From Thermotoga profunda AZM34c06 (GTDB taxonomy: Bacteria > Thermotogota > Thermotogae > Thermotogales > DSM-5069), in NCBI RefSeq assembly GCF_000828675.1, contig NZ_AP014510.1, positions 1,011,413 through 1,075,412 on the forward strand: 64,000 nucleotides of DNA, given 5' to 3'. This document shows positions 42,568 through 51,823 of the stretch, one piece after another (within the stretch, counting starts at the first letter, position 1; each line of letters starts with the position of its first letter). The notes below the pieces were generated by a model that did not search any database, was not told where the DNA came from, and saw only the letters and a program-made list of their open reading frames with translations. The position numbers and the translations under genes were made by a program.

Positions 42568-45063
42568 TCATTCAGGTGCTCTGAGAGCTTCAATCGGGCT
42601 TTTCTGAGTAAGGATTGCAGGCAAAGATACAACAACTGTTATAACGACGTATATTGCCAGTATCATGCCAAAAAGATACCAGATAGGAAAGACAAATCGC
42701 CCAGAACCGAACAGTGTGAAAATCAGTTGCATAAGGTCTTTTGATTCCCAAAGACCAGCAAGGACACCTACTGCGATTCCCACCGAAGCCACAATCATAT
42801 TTTCCAAAATAAAGGCAACACCAAGACTTTTAGAACTCACACCTATCGCTCTCAGAGTACCGGAAAGACGTTTTCTAACTATCACACTGCGCAAAGCATG
42901 GAATGCGATACCGCTAAAGCCACTTATCAATCCAAAATAGAGTAAGGTAACACCGGCTTGTACAAGTAGATCGACACCAGAGAATAATCTATTCAATTCT
43001 TCAGTTATATACACGGAAAAATCAAATCTTTTTGTGTAGAATTCCTTTGCTTGTGAAACTATCTGTGGATCAACTTTTCCAAGAATAACGGGAATAACCC
43101 TTACATTTCTCGGTAAACTATTCACCGAAGCGATGTATTTAACAGGAACCATTAACTTTCTCATATCGAAGGTATCGATGACTTCAAAATTCATTTTTTC
43201 ACTTTCACCAATTCTAAAAGGTGATTTTACAGTACCTGATATGGTAGTTAATGAACTTTTTCCTTCTTCAGCAACGTATCCTACAACGATTGTATTGGGT
43301 TGTAGAAGGTTTTTCCTCCATTTTGTGTTTGTTTCAATTGAAACAATGGCTTTTTGTAGAAAATTATCATCGACAAAGGCTATCAGATCATCTTCAAATT
43401 GAGCAATGTAAACTTTGGTAGGGTCTTTTAAATTCTCCGCGGGATCAATATCACCTTTTGCAAAAACCAACTTCAATGGGTTATAAACTGCCATGAAGTT
43501 ATATCCAAAGAGTCCTGTTTCTAATTTCTCTTTCAAAAACCGTTCAACGTTGTATGGAACTGTCATAACTATTACCATCATATAGATGATCAAACTGAAC
43601 ATCAAAGCGATGATAAAAGTGTTCTTTCTATGCCGATCAACGTATGAGAGTGCAATAAAAGTAGAAACCGACCCTTTTCCGGAGAGATTCGAAGTCGTCC
43701 TTCTGAACAAGCTGATAATTGGTAAAAAGATCAACCAACTACTTAGAAAAATCACAATTCCTCTTTGCAATACCTTCCAAGCTGTAATAGGTTCAGTTGG
43801 TGGCAAAAGATAAATGAAAATTATCAACAGCACACCCGCGACGAGACTCAGTAAATTGATCGTAAATGGAACGGGCGATGAGACTTTTTGCTCTTGAATT
43901 CTAAGCATCTGTACTGGTGGTCTTTGTGTGATGCTGCGTATTTTAAGGATGAATATCAATAATGGAAGTATCAACCCAGCAAAGACACCAATTATCACCG
44001 TTATAGGAGATACATAAAGTGTGAACTGTGAAAAACTTGTACTAAAGTTACTCATGAAAATGCTGACAATTGTTTGTAACTTTCGAAGTAAAAGATTACC
44101 GAGAAGTATCCCGATCGCACCACCTGTGAATCCCGCTACGAGTAGATATGCCATACCCTCGAGGATGAGTATTAGCGATATGTGTTTTGCTCTCATTCCG
44201 AGAATTCTCAGTGTTACCATCGTGGTATTTCGCTCTTCAACAAAACTCTGCGCAAATATATAGACTAATACAAAAGAGGCAATCATTGAAAAAACGCTGA
44301 AAGCAACTGTTAAGTAACCAAGCGCCTTGTTTGCCGGAGAATTCAAAAGACGCGACTTCATAGCAACTGAACTTACTCCAAATTCAGTTTGTATTTCCTG
44401 AGTGAAAGATTGATGTTTTTCAATACCAATCTTAAGACTCATATAAATTCTTGTTGGAAATGATATTGTCGAAAGATCATCCTTATCAACAAAGATTGCT
44501 CCAGCATAATTTAAGTTTTCACCTCGAAAGTTCAAGAAACCTTTTTCACCTATTTGTGTGACTTTGAATTTAATCTCTCCTCTTCCGATATTCAATGTGA
44601 TTATGTCACCTTCGGAAATATTCAGAAAACCTGTGAGATCTTTTGAAACAATCGCACCACCTTCAGGTAAATCAACGGGCATCTGAACAAATTTTTCAAG
44701 ATCATCTGGTTCGACTCCAACAACGAGGCAATCTTGGAATTTGGAATCGTACTCTATTCTGCCAAGTGTCTCGGCGACAGGTAGAACAGATGAGACTTCC
44801 TGCTTATTTTTCAATTCATCTATAATCCTTTGATCTAACGGCATCTTGAAAAAAATGTTGTTTCTCCTGTTTTCAACGTAAACATCAGCTGTGCCGAAGT
44901 TTGCCGAAAAACTTCTTTCTATATAACGACTAACTGAATCATTCAAGGAAAGACCACCTACAAGGAGCATCGAAGGTACACCAACACCGAAGATCAAAAC
45001 AAACACCGACTTGAAGCGCATCAAAAAATTCCTGAAAGCCGTTTTAAAAATCATGCCGAGCAA
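42568..45063 (-). CDS. FtsX/MacB-type ABC permease, duplicated (831 aa)
   Basis: An 831-residue membrane protein with one N-terminal helix, a large extracytoplasmic region (about 40-250), three helices of an FtsX domain (about 255-375), a middle membrane region, and a second FtsX domain near the C-terminus (ending LPAILTQKSPIEALRAPE). It represents two fused permease halves, as in LolC/E-like or lipoprotein and peptide export systems. Substrate unknown. Start is TTG about 7 nt after GGGGTGA; an ATG three codons later is possible. The ATPase gene follows immediately. Confidence 0.9.
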   Translation of the reverse strand: MLGMIFKTAFRNFLMRFKSVFVLIFGVGVPSMLLVGGLSLNDSVSRYIERSFSANFGTADVYVENRRNNIFFKMPLDQRIIDELKNKQEVSSVLPVAETLGRIEYDSKFQDCLVVGVEPDDLEKFVQMPVDLPEGGAIVSKDLTGFLNISEGDIITLNIGRGEIKFKVTQIGEKGFLNFRGENLNYAGAIFVDKDDLSTISFPTRIYMSLKIGIEKHQSFTQEIQTEFGVSSVAMKSRLLNSPANKALGYLTVAFSVFSMIASFVLVYIFAQSFVEERNTTMVTLRILGMRAKHISLILILEGMAYLLVAGFTGGAIGILLGNLLLRKLQTIVSIFMSNFSTSFSQFTLYVSPITVIIGVFAGLILPLLIFILKIRSITQRPPVQMLRIQEQKVSSPVPFTINLLSLVAGVLLIIFIYLLPPTEPITAWKVLQRGIVIFLSSWLIFLPIISLFRRTTSNLSGKGSVSTFIALSYVDRHRKNTFIIALMFSLIIYMMVIVMTVPYNVERFLKEKLETGLFGYNFMAVYNPLKLVFAKGDIDPAENLKDPTKVYIAQFEDDLIAFVDDNFLQKAIVSIETNTKWRKNLLQPNTIVVGYVAEEGKSSLTTISGTVKSPFRIGESEKMNFEVIDTFDMRKLMVPVKYIASVNSLPRNVRVIPVILGKVDPQIVSQAKEFYTKRFDFSVYITEELNRLFSGVDLLVQAGVTLLYFGLISGFSGIAFHALRSVIVRKRLSGTLRAIGVSSKSLGVAFILENMIVASVGIAVGVLAGLWESKDLMQLIFTLFGSGRFVFPIWYLFGMILAIYVVITVVVSLPAILTQKSPIEALRAPE

Positions 45064-45092
45064 TCCAATTCACCCCAATTCTTTGCAAAAGT

Positions 45093-45098
45093 ATTTTA
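45093..45098 (-). promoter_or_regulatory. Extended -10 element for the ABC exporter operon
   Basis: TGATAAAAT (TG-n-TAAAAT) on the minus strand, 30 nt before the permease start; no convincing -35. Confidence 0.5.
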
Positions 45099-45221
45099 TC
45101 ACCGACAAGGATCTTCAGGCTTCGACATCAAGGTACCTAATGTGGTTCAGATAAAAAGCGTAGATGGTTGTCACGAAGAACGAACTGAAGTTTATGCCAT
45201 ATTGTTCAGATAAAGCTACTA

Positions 45222-45249
45222 ATGCAATATAATGTATCTTATATTGCAT
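45222..45249. repeat. 11-bp perfect inverted repeat
   Basis: Arms ATGCAATATAA and TTATATTGCAT around TGTATC. No T run or G-C content for a terminator, so a protein-binding site is more likely than an RNA hairpin. Confidence 0.6.
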
Positions 45250-45394
45250 GACTAACATAATGGCTGATGCGAAAAAATACCTCCGAATTTTTGCAAAGCA
45301 AATCGAGTCTGAAATACTTCCGTTAAATATTTTTAGTAATCGCTTGTGGTTCAGAAAATAGCAATTAACAGGTGTGTGTTATGAATAAAATACG

Positions 45395-45970
45395 ATGTAC
45401 TCAATGACTGAGAGAATAGCATTACTCACACAACAAGTTTTGGAATTGTATACAGATCTGGAGCAGCACCAAAGAAACCTTGTTATGTGTTCGTATGGCT
45501 GTAGGACGTGCTGTGATGTTTCTGCTTTGAATATCGAAGTAACGATTCTTGAATTCTTACCTTTAGCAATGTATTTGGTGAGTGAAAATCAATTAGAATG
45601 GATTGATCATGCAGAGAAAGCTACAGATGAAGATCGTTGTATATTATTTCAACCTGATTCTAAATTGAAACCCGAAGGTGGTTGTTTGTTTCACAAATTT
45701 CGACCACTTGTTTGTAGACTGTTTGGAGCAAGCTTTACAATTAGAAAAGATCAAAAACAATTCCTTGGGTGTCAGTTATTGCACGAGAAAGTTCAGGTAT
45801 CTCTCCACTTGTTACCAAATGCTCAGGACTATCACACAAGACTCTTAAGCATAGATTTTTTTCTTGCTCAGAAAGCCTATGGTATTAATACAGCTCTGAG
45901 AAAGGCTATACAGTACGTTGGTTTGTATTACGCTCCCACATATCCCACTATAAGAACAAGATCTGCCTGA
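45395..45970 (+). CDS. YkgJ-family Cys-cluster (zinc/iron-binding) protein
   Basis: A protein of up to 191 residues. It has the cysteine pattern of the YkgJ/CxxCxxCC group: Cys32, 36, 39, 40 (CSYGCRTCC), Cys82, then GGCLFHKFRPLVCRLFG with Cys97 and 107. These are thought to bind a metal; the function is unknown. The start is uncertain: no good ribosome site lies near ATG 45395 or the ATG three codons later, and AGGTG is 20 nt away. Confidence 0.78.
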   Translation: MYSMTERIALLTQQVLELYTDLEQHQRNLVMCSYGCRTCCDVSALNIEVTILEFLPLAMYLVSENQLEWIDHAEKATDEDRCILFQPDSKLKPEGGCLFHKFRPLVCRLFGASFTIRKDQKQFLGCQLLHEKVQVSLHLLPNAQDYHTRLLSIDFFLAQKAYGINTALRKAIQYVGLYYAPTYPTIRTRSA

Positions 45971-46179
45971 CGAACCCGGATTTATAATGCCATAATAATC
46001 TTTTTGTGTTCTTTGGATTTGTAATATCTTTGGCAATATTATAAAGCTATATGATATTATTTATCATAAAAATATTTATATGATTTTTTTATTTACTAAT
46101 TAATTTTTGATTTTATAAATTAAAAAGTACGTGGTAAAATTCGTCGTTGGTCATATAAAATTTATTTAGGGGTGATGTC
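45971..46179. other. Very AT-rich 209-bp intergenic region
   Basis: Long A/T runs without hairpin terminators. TGGTAAAAT (46132-46140) gives an extended -10 for the following gene, with the start point about 30 nt before it. Nothing else supported. Confidence 0.5.
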
Positions 46180-46746
46180 ATGATATTGTTTGCACAAAAA
46201 GGTGAAGTTAACACTCAGGCGACGTTAAAGATCGCTGTTGAAGAACTTAAAAAAGCCAAATTGAGCAAATTGGTTATTTCATCAACGCGGGGGAACAGTG
46301 CAAAAGAAGCCATGGAGATTATCCCAGATGGTGTCAGATTGATTGTTGTTACCCATCATATCGGTTTTAAGGAACCAGATCAAGATGAATTTTCATTGCA
46401 GGTCAAGGACGAATTACTCAAAAAAGGACACATTGTTCATAGCGCAACACATGTCCTTTCGGGTGTTGAGAGAGCATTTCGAAGAGAATACAACGGAATA
46501 TATACAGCTGAAATAGTTGCAAATACCCTGAGGCTATTCAGCCAAGGTGTGAAAGTTTGTGTAGAAATCACGCTTATGGCTGCTGATGCAGGACTTGTAA
46601 GATCAGATGAGTGGATCGTAGCATGTGGAGGTTCAAGTAAAGGACTTGACACGGCTATAGTTATAAAGCCAGCTAATTCTTCAAGAATGTTGGATTTGAA
46701 GATTGGAAAGATACTTTGTATGCCATCTGAGTATCAAAGCTCATAG
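46180..46746 (+). CDS. Pyruvate kinase C-terminal-domain-like protein
   Basis: A 188-residue protein resembling the alpha/beta (PK_C) domain of pyruvate kinase as a free-standing protein: NTQATLKIAVEELKKAKLSK, VISSTRGNSAKEAME, LIVVTHHIGFKEP and a C-terminal AIVIKPANSSRM. The catalytic barrel of pyruvate kinase is missing, so no kinase activity is expected. Such stand-alone proteins are known in thermophiles and methanogens without an assigned role; ligand binding is possible. AGGGGTGATG precedes the ATG. It overlaps the convergent plsY-fusion gene by 6 bp. Confidence 0.85.
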   Translation: MILFAQKGEVNTQATLKIAVEELKKAKLSKLVISSTRGNSAKEAMEIIPDGVRLIVVTHHIGFKEPDQDEFSLQVKDELLKKGHIVHSATHVLSGVERAFRREYNGIYTAEIVANTLRLFSQGVKVCVEITLMAADAGLVRSDEWIVACGGSSKGLDTAIVIKPANSSRMLDLKIGKILCMPSEYQSS

Positions 46747-47919
46747 GACTTTCCATAAACTCATCATCAGTGCAGAAAAAATTGGAACTGAGAGATTATC
46801 ATCCACGCCCAGTGGAAAAATTTCGCTTGCTGTTGCGGTTATTGCTCCCACAATACCAATACGAAGATCGACCAAGTTGGTTATACTCATCAAATAGGAG
46901 CTATAAAAACAAATAATAAAGCAGGTTAGTGAACCTTCAATAGTTTTGCCGAAAAATCTTTTCCTACCAAAAGACATTCCTACAAGCTTTGCTGTAAGAT
47001 CACCAAAAGCGAGAAACAGCATTGATAGAAAGGCTATGTTCCGCTCAAACAAAAAGAATACGATAAAGGTACTCAGTAAAAAGAAAGACATGGATGATAT
47101 CTCTCTTTTTTCCTTCTCTTTGTAGATCTTGAATACCATCTTTGTATGAAAAAATCCATGAACCTTTTTGTTAACGAGCCGAACGATATCTGTGATGAGA
47201 AAGATCGATAGAACCGTTCCGGTTAGGATCAAAAAATTACCATGTGAGACTAAAAAGCTAAGGCAAAACAATATCAAAGAAAATGGCTTTATATAAATTC
47301 TCCATGCACGGATATCCTCAGTGAACTTGAATAATTTGTACTCTGAAATATTTCTGAGATTTATGATCAAAAGAATACTTATTAGTATGTCGGCAAACCA
47401 ACTTTTGGAAAAATCAGTCCTGATTCCTATCAATATTGCAAGGGCAGGCAAGACAAAAAATCCTATGATATCGCCCTTTTTTGTGGTATAGAGAAGTATC
47501 AAAACTAACGAGAGTAAGACAAGCAAGTCTAAGGTTAGATCTTTTATCGGAATACCTTTGCTCAACTCCCAAAGTGCCATGAGTAACAACCCGGTAGTCG
47601 TGGCTGCACCTTTCCCACCACGAAAGCCTATGTAAAACGGAAAAATATGCCCAATGATCGCACAGAACCCACTGATATAAGATATCCATTGAGGATATCC
47701 AAGAGAATTTGAGATGGATACTGCGAGAATACCTTTGAGCCCATCATACAATGCAGTTAAGACGGCAGGTGCCAAGCCCGCTGCCCTATAAACATTTGTT
47801 GTTCCGGCGTGATGTGTCCCGATAGTTCTCACATCAATACCCGCGATCCATCTTACAAGAAAATATGCCGGCAAGAAGCAACCAAGTAGATACCCCAACA
47901 ACAATGGAAACCAGATCAT
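46741..47919 (-). CDS. plsY: PlsY glycerol-3-phosphate acyltransferase fused to a CTP-dependent lipid kinase-like domain
   Basis: A 392-residue membrane protein with two parts. Residues 1-195 are PlsY: GTHHAGTTNVYRAAG (34-48) and GHIFPFYIGFRGGKG (90-104) are its acyl-phosphate/glycerol-3-phosphate motifs, and it makes lysophosphatidate. Residues about 205-392 resemble dolichol/phytol/diacylglycerol kinases of the SEC59/VTE5/DGK1 type: DIVRLVNKKVHGFF (244-257), FGDLTAKLVG (305-314), GKTIEGS (324-330) and DDNLSVP (373-379). PlsY alone is usually about 200 residues. The fusion would join phosphatidate synthesis to lipid phosphorylation in one protein. The ATG overlaps the upstream small gene's stop. 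Confidence 0.85.
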   Translation of the reverse strand: MIWFPLLLGYLLGCFLPAYFLVRWIAGIDVRTIGTHHAGTTNVYRAAGLAPAVLTALYDGLKGILAVSISNSLGYPQWISYISGFCAIIGHIFPFYIGFRGGKGAATTTGLLLMALWELSKGIPIKDLTLDLLVLLSLVLILLYTTKKGDIIGFFVLPALAILIGIRTDFSKSWFADILISILLIINLRNISEYKLFKFTEDIRAWRIYIKPFSLILFCLSFLVSHGNFLILTGTVLSIFLITDIVRLVNKKVHGFFHTKMVFKIYKEKEKREISSMSFFLLSTFIVFFLFERNIAFLSMLFLAFGDLTAKLVGMSFGRKRFFGKTIEGSLTCFIICFYSSYLMSITNLVDLRIGIVGAITATASEIFPLGVDDNLSVPIFSALMMSLWKVL

Positions 47920-48077
47920 TTTTGCTTTTTCTTTGATAATTTCACAGCGACATACTCTTCGTTCTTTTGGAAAATCGCATATCTGTCTTTGTTTTTCACC
48001 ACAATTTCAACAAATTCATAACCTTCGGAGAGCTTTTTTTCGATTTTTTTCTTATCAGATTCTGTATATTCCTCCAC
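47916..48077 (-). CDS. Small Lys/Glu-rich protein (53 aa) of unknown function
   Basis: A 53-residue frame starting at GTG (48077), six nt after AGAGGTGG, and ending in an ATGA overlap with plsY. It is highly charged (MEEYTESDKKKIEKKLSEGY, ending KLSKKKQK) with a beta-like centre (YAIFQKNEEYVAVKL). Ribosome site, tight fit between two genes and coupling make it a likely real gene. No family recognised. Confidence 0.7.
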   Translation of the reverse strand: MEEYTESDKKKIEKKLSEGYEFVEIVVKNKDRYAIFQKNEEYVAVKLSKKKQK

Positions 48078-48093
48078 AGATAACCACCTCTAA

Positions 48094-49455
48094 TCATGCA
48101 AAGAAAAATTCCTTTGGTCTTGTATAGGACAGTTCAACACACAATTCGACTGCTTCTTTCAACGGTATTTGACCTTTTTCCACCATCTCACCAACAACAC
48201 TGGATAATACCCTTCTGAACATCTCTGTGCGAGATCCATAAGACATGAGTTTTCTTGAATCAGTAACCATACCGACCAGATTGCTCAACAAATCTACAGA
48301 GGCAATGTATTGCAATTGTAACTGCATTCCATATGGGCTGTCGTTGAACCACCACGGCGCTCCTAAGAAAACATTTTCAAAGGCCCTTGCAATGGTAGTC
48401 ATAACAGAAAGATATGTTGTATCAAGGCAATACAGAATTATTTTTGTTTTGCCATCGAAGGTGTTGAAAAAATCTCTCATACCAGTTGCAACATCCACAT
48501 AACCAGCCGAGATATCACCACCACTATCTGGTCCTAATTTCTCAAATAATTTATCTCGATAATCTCGCAATGCACCAATATGAAGTTGCATTTTCCAATT
48601 CTTCTCGTGGTTCATCTGTGCGAAAACATATAGCATGTACGATTGGAAATCGAAAAGATCTTGTAAAGAAACACTTTGCTTTAGAGCTCTGTTGAATATC
48701 TCTTTGGCTTTTTCATAAGTGATAGATTTTCCCACTGGGTAAAGCAAAGCATGATCGCTGCAAACACATCCTACTTGATCAAAATAATCGTGTGTCTTCT
48801 TCAGTGCGTCTAAAAAACCATTGAAAGTCATAGTATCTGTTGCTGTAGTCTCGGAGAGTTTTTGGATATATTCTTTCCAATCTGCTTTATCTATTCTGCA
48901 AGCTCTGTCGGGCCGCCAAGTTGGTAAAATTTTCACACCCTCAACTGAATTTTGTGCGATTTTGTGGTATTTCAAATCTGAAGTTGGATCATCCGTAGTG
49001 CACATTATTTCAACGTTCATCTGTCTCAAAAGTTCCTGTGGTTTCATTTTCTGATCTTTCAATAATTGTTTTGTTTTCCACCAAATCGAATTAGCCGTTT
49101 CTTTTGAAATTATCTCATCTATCCCAAAACGCCGTCTCAAATCAAGGTGAATCCATTCATAAGTTGGATTCCCAACGAATTTTGGAAAGACTTCTGCCAA
49201 GGCAAGCCATTTTTCATAATTGGTGGCATTCCCCGTTATTTTCTCTTCCGATACTCCCCTTCGTCTCATCAATTCCCACACATAGTGATCAGTTGCCGCT
49301 TCAACTTCCCATATATCATTCCATCCTTTGTTTTCAACTATTTCTTTTACATCACCATGATTGTGAGCATCAACTATTGGAAGATCTCTCACCGTTTCGT
49401 ACAACTTCACAGCAGTTTCGTTAGTCAACAAATATTTTTCACTGAGAAAACTCAT
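48094..49455 (-). CDS. uxaC: Glucuronate/galacturonate isomerase
   Basis: A 453-residue enzyme of the amidohydrolase-like UxaC family that converts glucuronate to fructuronate or galacturonate to tagaturonate. The N-terminal IVDAHNHGDVKEI carries the metal His-x-His, followed by ATDHYVWELMRRRGV, the TTDDPTSDLKYH block and KILPTWRPDRA. This is the first cytoplasmic step for uronates released by the GH4 and GH28 enzymes far upstream. It lies in a housekeeping operon. AGGGGGTGTG precedes the ATG. Confidence 0.95.
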   Translation of the reverse strand: MSFLSEKYLLTNETAVKLYETVRDLPIVDAHNHGDVKEIVENKGWNDIWEVEAATDHYVWELMRRRGVSEEKITGNATNYEKWLALAEVFPKFVGNPTYEWIHLDLRRRFGIDEIISKETANSIWWKTKQLLKDQKMKPQELLRQMNVEIMCTTDDPTSDLKYHKIAQNSVEGVKILPTWRPDRACRIDKADWKEYIQKLSETTATDTMTFNGFLDALKKTHDYFDQVGCVCSDHALLYPVGKSITYEKAKEIFNRALKQSVSLQDLFDFQSYMLYVFAQMNHEKNWKMQLHIGALRDYRDKLFEKLGPDSGGDISAGYVDVATGMRDFFNTFDGKTKIILYCLDTTYLSVMTTIARAFENVFLGAPWWFNDSPYGMQLQLQYIASVDLLSNLVGMVTDSRKLMSYGSRTEMFRRVLSSVVGEMVEKGQIPLKEAVELCVELSYTRPKEFFFA

Positions 49456-49458
49456 TTT

Positions 49459-50532
49459 TCACACCCCCTGTGAATAGATCTTCTCAACATGAGGACAAGT
49501 CATAGCCCTCAACAAGGCACCATAACTCAATTTAAATCTCATGATGTCACCGACTTTGATCTCTTTTTCCAAATCGGTAATGTCGATTATCGTATGATCA
49601 CTTGATGCGTGTATCACTTCGATACCGCTATCCAGAGGTTTAAGTCCAGTCGGAACGATATCCTGCTCTCCAAGTGCAAGTATAGCGCGTTTGCGTTTAC
49701 CTCTATCGATAAAGATTGGTTTTCTTCCAAAGGCGTCCTGGCCTATTTCGCCTTCTGGAAATGAAGGTTTCACTTTAACCTCGATTACCTGTGCTTCTAA
49801 GATAATTGCATCTTGTATTAACCAATCAATTTGGCGATTATTTGTCACATCTGTGCCAAGAAAGATAGCCTCTCCTACTCTGTATTGGTTAACACCTGAA
49901 GGCAAGTCTCCATTTTCGAGCAGTTTTAGGGCAGAAGTATTTCCCCCAGATACGATAGGTAATTTGTGGAAAGTCTTTTTTTCAACCATATCTCTAATCT
50001 CAACAAGTATTCTCAAGTTTTTGTTAGATGGTAGTACCCCTCCATAACAGCCTAAATTTGTGCCAATACCAATAACTTTTACCTTCTTTGAAATTTTCAA
50101 AGCTTGAGTGACTTCCTCGACGGCATCTTCATGCCATACACCTTCTCTCAAATCGCCAACATCAACCATGTAGATTGCAGATATCGACTTATTCATGTCA
50201 CAAGCAATTTCTTCCATCCATTCAATTGTTTTGAGTTCTGAAACAAGCACATATTCACACAGTTTCACTATCCTTGGTAGATCTTCTTTTTGTGGTATAC
50301 GAATCATCATGAAAGGACCATCTATACCATTCTCAGACATTCTCAAGATATTCTCAACTCTTGATTCACCGATGATTTTTATACCAGCATTTCTCATTGC
50401 CTGAGCTATCTTAGGATCTCCAAGACTGACTTTAGTAACCCCTACGACTTCAACACCAAATTTAGAACATCTCTCCAAGACCCTACGTGCATTTTCTTCT
50501 ATTGACTTGAGATTTATATAGATCCGAGGCAT
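49459..50532 (-). CDS. Amino-acid racemase, lysine/ornithine type (PLP fold III)
   Basis: A 357-residue PLP racemase of the alanine-racemase fold. The PLP lysine is K34 in GVTKVSLGDPKIA, and the phosphate-side motifs are IVSGGNTSALKLL and VNQYRVGEAIFLG. The arrangement matches ornithine racemase-like proteins, one of which in Thermotoga maritima acts on lysine for its D-Lys-containing peptidoglycan; a similar role is inferred. It sits between era and uxaC with 3-11 nt gaps. Confidence 0.85.
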   Translation of the reverse strand: MPRIYINLKSIEENARRVLERCSKFGVEVVGVTKVSLGDPKIAQAMRNAGIKIIGESRVENILRMSENGIDGPFMMIRIPQKEDLPRIVKLCEYVLVSELKTIEWMEEIACDMNKSISAIYMVDVGDLREGVWHEDAVEEVTQALKISKKVKVIGIGTNLGCYGGVLPSNKNLRILVEIRDMVEKKTFHKLPIVSGGNTSALKLLENGDLPSGVNQYRVGEAIFLGTDVTNNRQIDWLIQDAIILEAQVIEVKVKPSFPEGEIGQDAFGRKPIFIDRGKRKRAILALGEQDIVPTGLKPLDSGIEVIHASSDHTIIDITDLEKEIKVGDIMRFKLSYGALLRAMTCPHVEKIYSQGV

Positions 50533-50543
50533 GAATACCCTCC

Positions 50544-51443
50544 TTATTCCATTTCATCTTTCATACCTATCTCGTTGAGAATAATGAAATCTTTATCTCT
50601 CCAATTCTTCTTCACCTTTACGTGAAGATCTAAATAGACTCTTTTTCCAACGATCGACTCAATCTCTATTCGTGCTAAGGTCCCGATCTGTTTTATCATG
50701 GAACCATCTTTCCCTATGATGATACCTTTTTGAGAGTATCTCTCAACATATATCGTAGCAGAGACATAAACCAGATTTTTTTCCCTCTCGAGAATCTGAT
50801 CGACAATCACAGCAACACAGTGAGGAACTTCTTCTCTTGTAAGCAATAATATTTTTTCACGTACTATCTCAGCTATTTGAAAGGATATAGGTCTGTCGGT
50901 AATCATATCTTTTGGAAAATACATTGGACCTTCTGGCATAAAAGATTTGATTGCTTCAAAGAGTTCGAAAATTCCGCGATTTTCTACAACGCTCGTGGTA
51001 AAAGTTTTGGTGAATATATCACACTTGTTTTTTGTGGTTTCAATGATTTTCACATGATCATTGACTAAGTCTATCTTGTTTATAACTAAAAAAGTCCTGG
51101 TTTTAGAAGCTCTTACAAGATCACACATCTTTGCTTCAGCTTCACCATATCCTTTAGAAGCATCTACCACAAATAGAATCAAATCACAGCCTTTCATTGC
51201 CTGAATCGCTGCTTTTACCATAAATTCCCCAAGTCTATGAATTGGTTTGTGTATACCCGGAGTGTCTGTGAAAATTATCTGACAATCATCGTCTGTATAA
51301 ATACATCTTATTCTGTTGCGTGTAGTCTGTGGTTTATCTGAAACAATGAGTACCTTCCTACCAAAAAAAGCATTCACAAGACTTGATTTACCAACGTTTG
51401 GTCTCCCGATAACTGTGACAAAACCAGACTTCAATCTATTCAC
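50544..51443 (-). CDS. era: GTPase Era
   Basis: A 299-residue ribosome-assembly GTPase. G1 is GRPNVGKSS, the switch region [14 protein letters not shown]3 DTPGIHK, G4 NKID, followed by a C-terminal KH domain (about 205-285, [22 protein letters not shown]) that binds the 3' end of 16S rRNA. Length is normal. It overlaps cdd by 4 nt (ATGA). Confidence 0.96.
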   Translation of the reverse strand: MNRLKSGFVTVIGRPNVGKSSLVNAFFGRKVLIVSDKPQTTRNRIRCIYTDDDCQIIFTDTPGIHKPIHRLGEFMVKAAIQAMKGCDLILFVVDASKGYGEAEAKMCDLVRASKTRTFLVINKIDLVNDHVKIIETTKNKCDIFTKTFTTSVVENRGIFELFEAIKSFMPEGPMYFPKDMITDRPISFQIAEIVREKILLLTREEVPHCVAVIVDQILEREKNLVYVSATIYVERYSQKGIIIGKDGSMIKQIGTLARIEIESIVGKRVYLDLHVKVKKNWRDKDFIILNEIGMKDEME

Positions 51444-51823
51444 CTCTTTAATTTAAAAGCATAAGGTAGCAGTGCACTAACTTTCGTTATAGTGTGTTTT
51501 CCTTGAAAATTGGCTAAGATCACTTCAAAATCTCCAAACTCACTCATGACTTGTCTACACGCACCACATGGACTGACTGGTTCAGGAGTATCGGCTACAA
51601 CAACGAGTTTTTCTATGTCTCTTTCTCCTGAAGCTATAGCTGAAAAGATTGCTACTCTCTCGGCACATATGGTTAATCCATAAGATGAGTTCTCAATATT
51701 ACATCCTGTGAAAATCTTCCCACTTTTCGTAACAACAACAGCCCCAACTCGAAAACCCGAGTAAGGTGAATAAGCCTTTTTCATGGATTCTACAGCCATC
51801 TCGATCAAATCTTCATTTTTCAG
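51440..51823 (-). CDS. cdd: Cytidine deaminase, probably starting at CTG
   Basis: A 127-residue homotetrameric-type cytidine deaminase. It has [17 protein letters not shown], with zinc Cys53 and the proton-shuttling Glu55, then PCGACRQ with Cys86 and Cys89. The start needs care: no ATG, GTG or TTG lies at a good distance from AAAAGGAG. The GTG at 51832 is part of the ribosome site, whereas CTG at 51823 is 8 nt downstream and gives an N-terminus equal in length to Bacillus Cdd. I therefore propose CTG. It overlaps the upstream CBS-protein gene, consistent with coupling. Confidence 0.92.
   Translation of the reverse strand: MKNEDLIEMAVESMKKAYSPYSGFRVGAVVVTKSGKIFTGCNIENSSYGLTICAERVAIFSAIASGERDIEKLVVVADTPEPVSPCGACRQVMSEFGDFEVILANFQGKHTITKVSALLPYAFKLKR

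Larger units (their letters stand above)
45064..45394. other. 331-bp divergent intergenic region with an AT-rich inverted repeat
   Basis: Besides the exporter -10 element it holds a perfect 11-bp inverted repeat (ATGCAATATAA, 6-nt spacer, TTATATTGCAT; 45222-45249) and the decamer TTCAGATAAA twice, near 45139 and 45205. No supported gene; a 37-codon frame at 45248-45361 has no ribosome site. Confidence 0.55.

Noticed and set aside
45248-45361. 37-codon plus-strand frame with protein-like composition before the YkgJ-type gene
   Set aside because: No ribosome site, and its ATG lies in the arm of the inverted repeat; not enough to call a gene.
45966-45985. GGGTTCG-like string on the minus strand, reminiscent of a tRNA T-loop
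   Set aside because: No acceptor, D or anticodon stems can be built around it.
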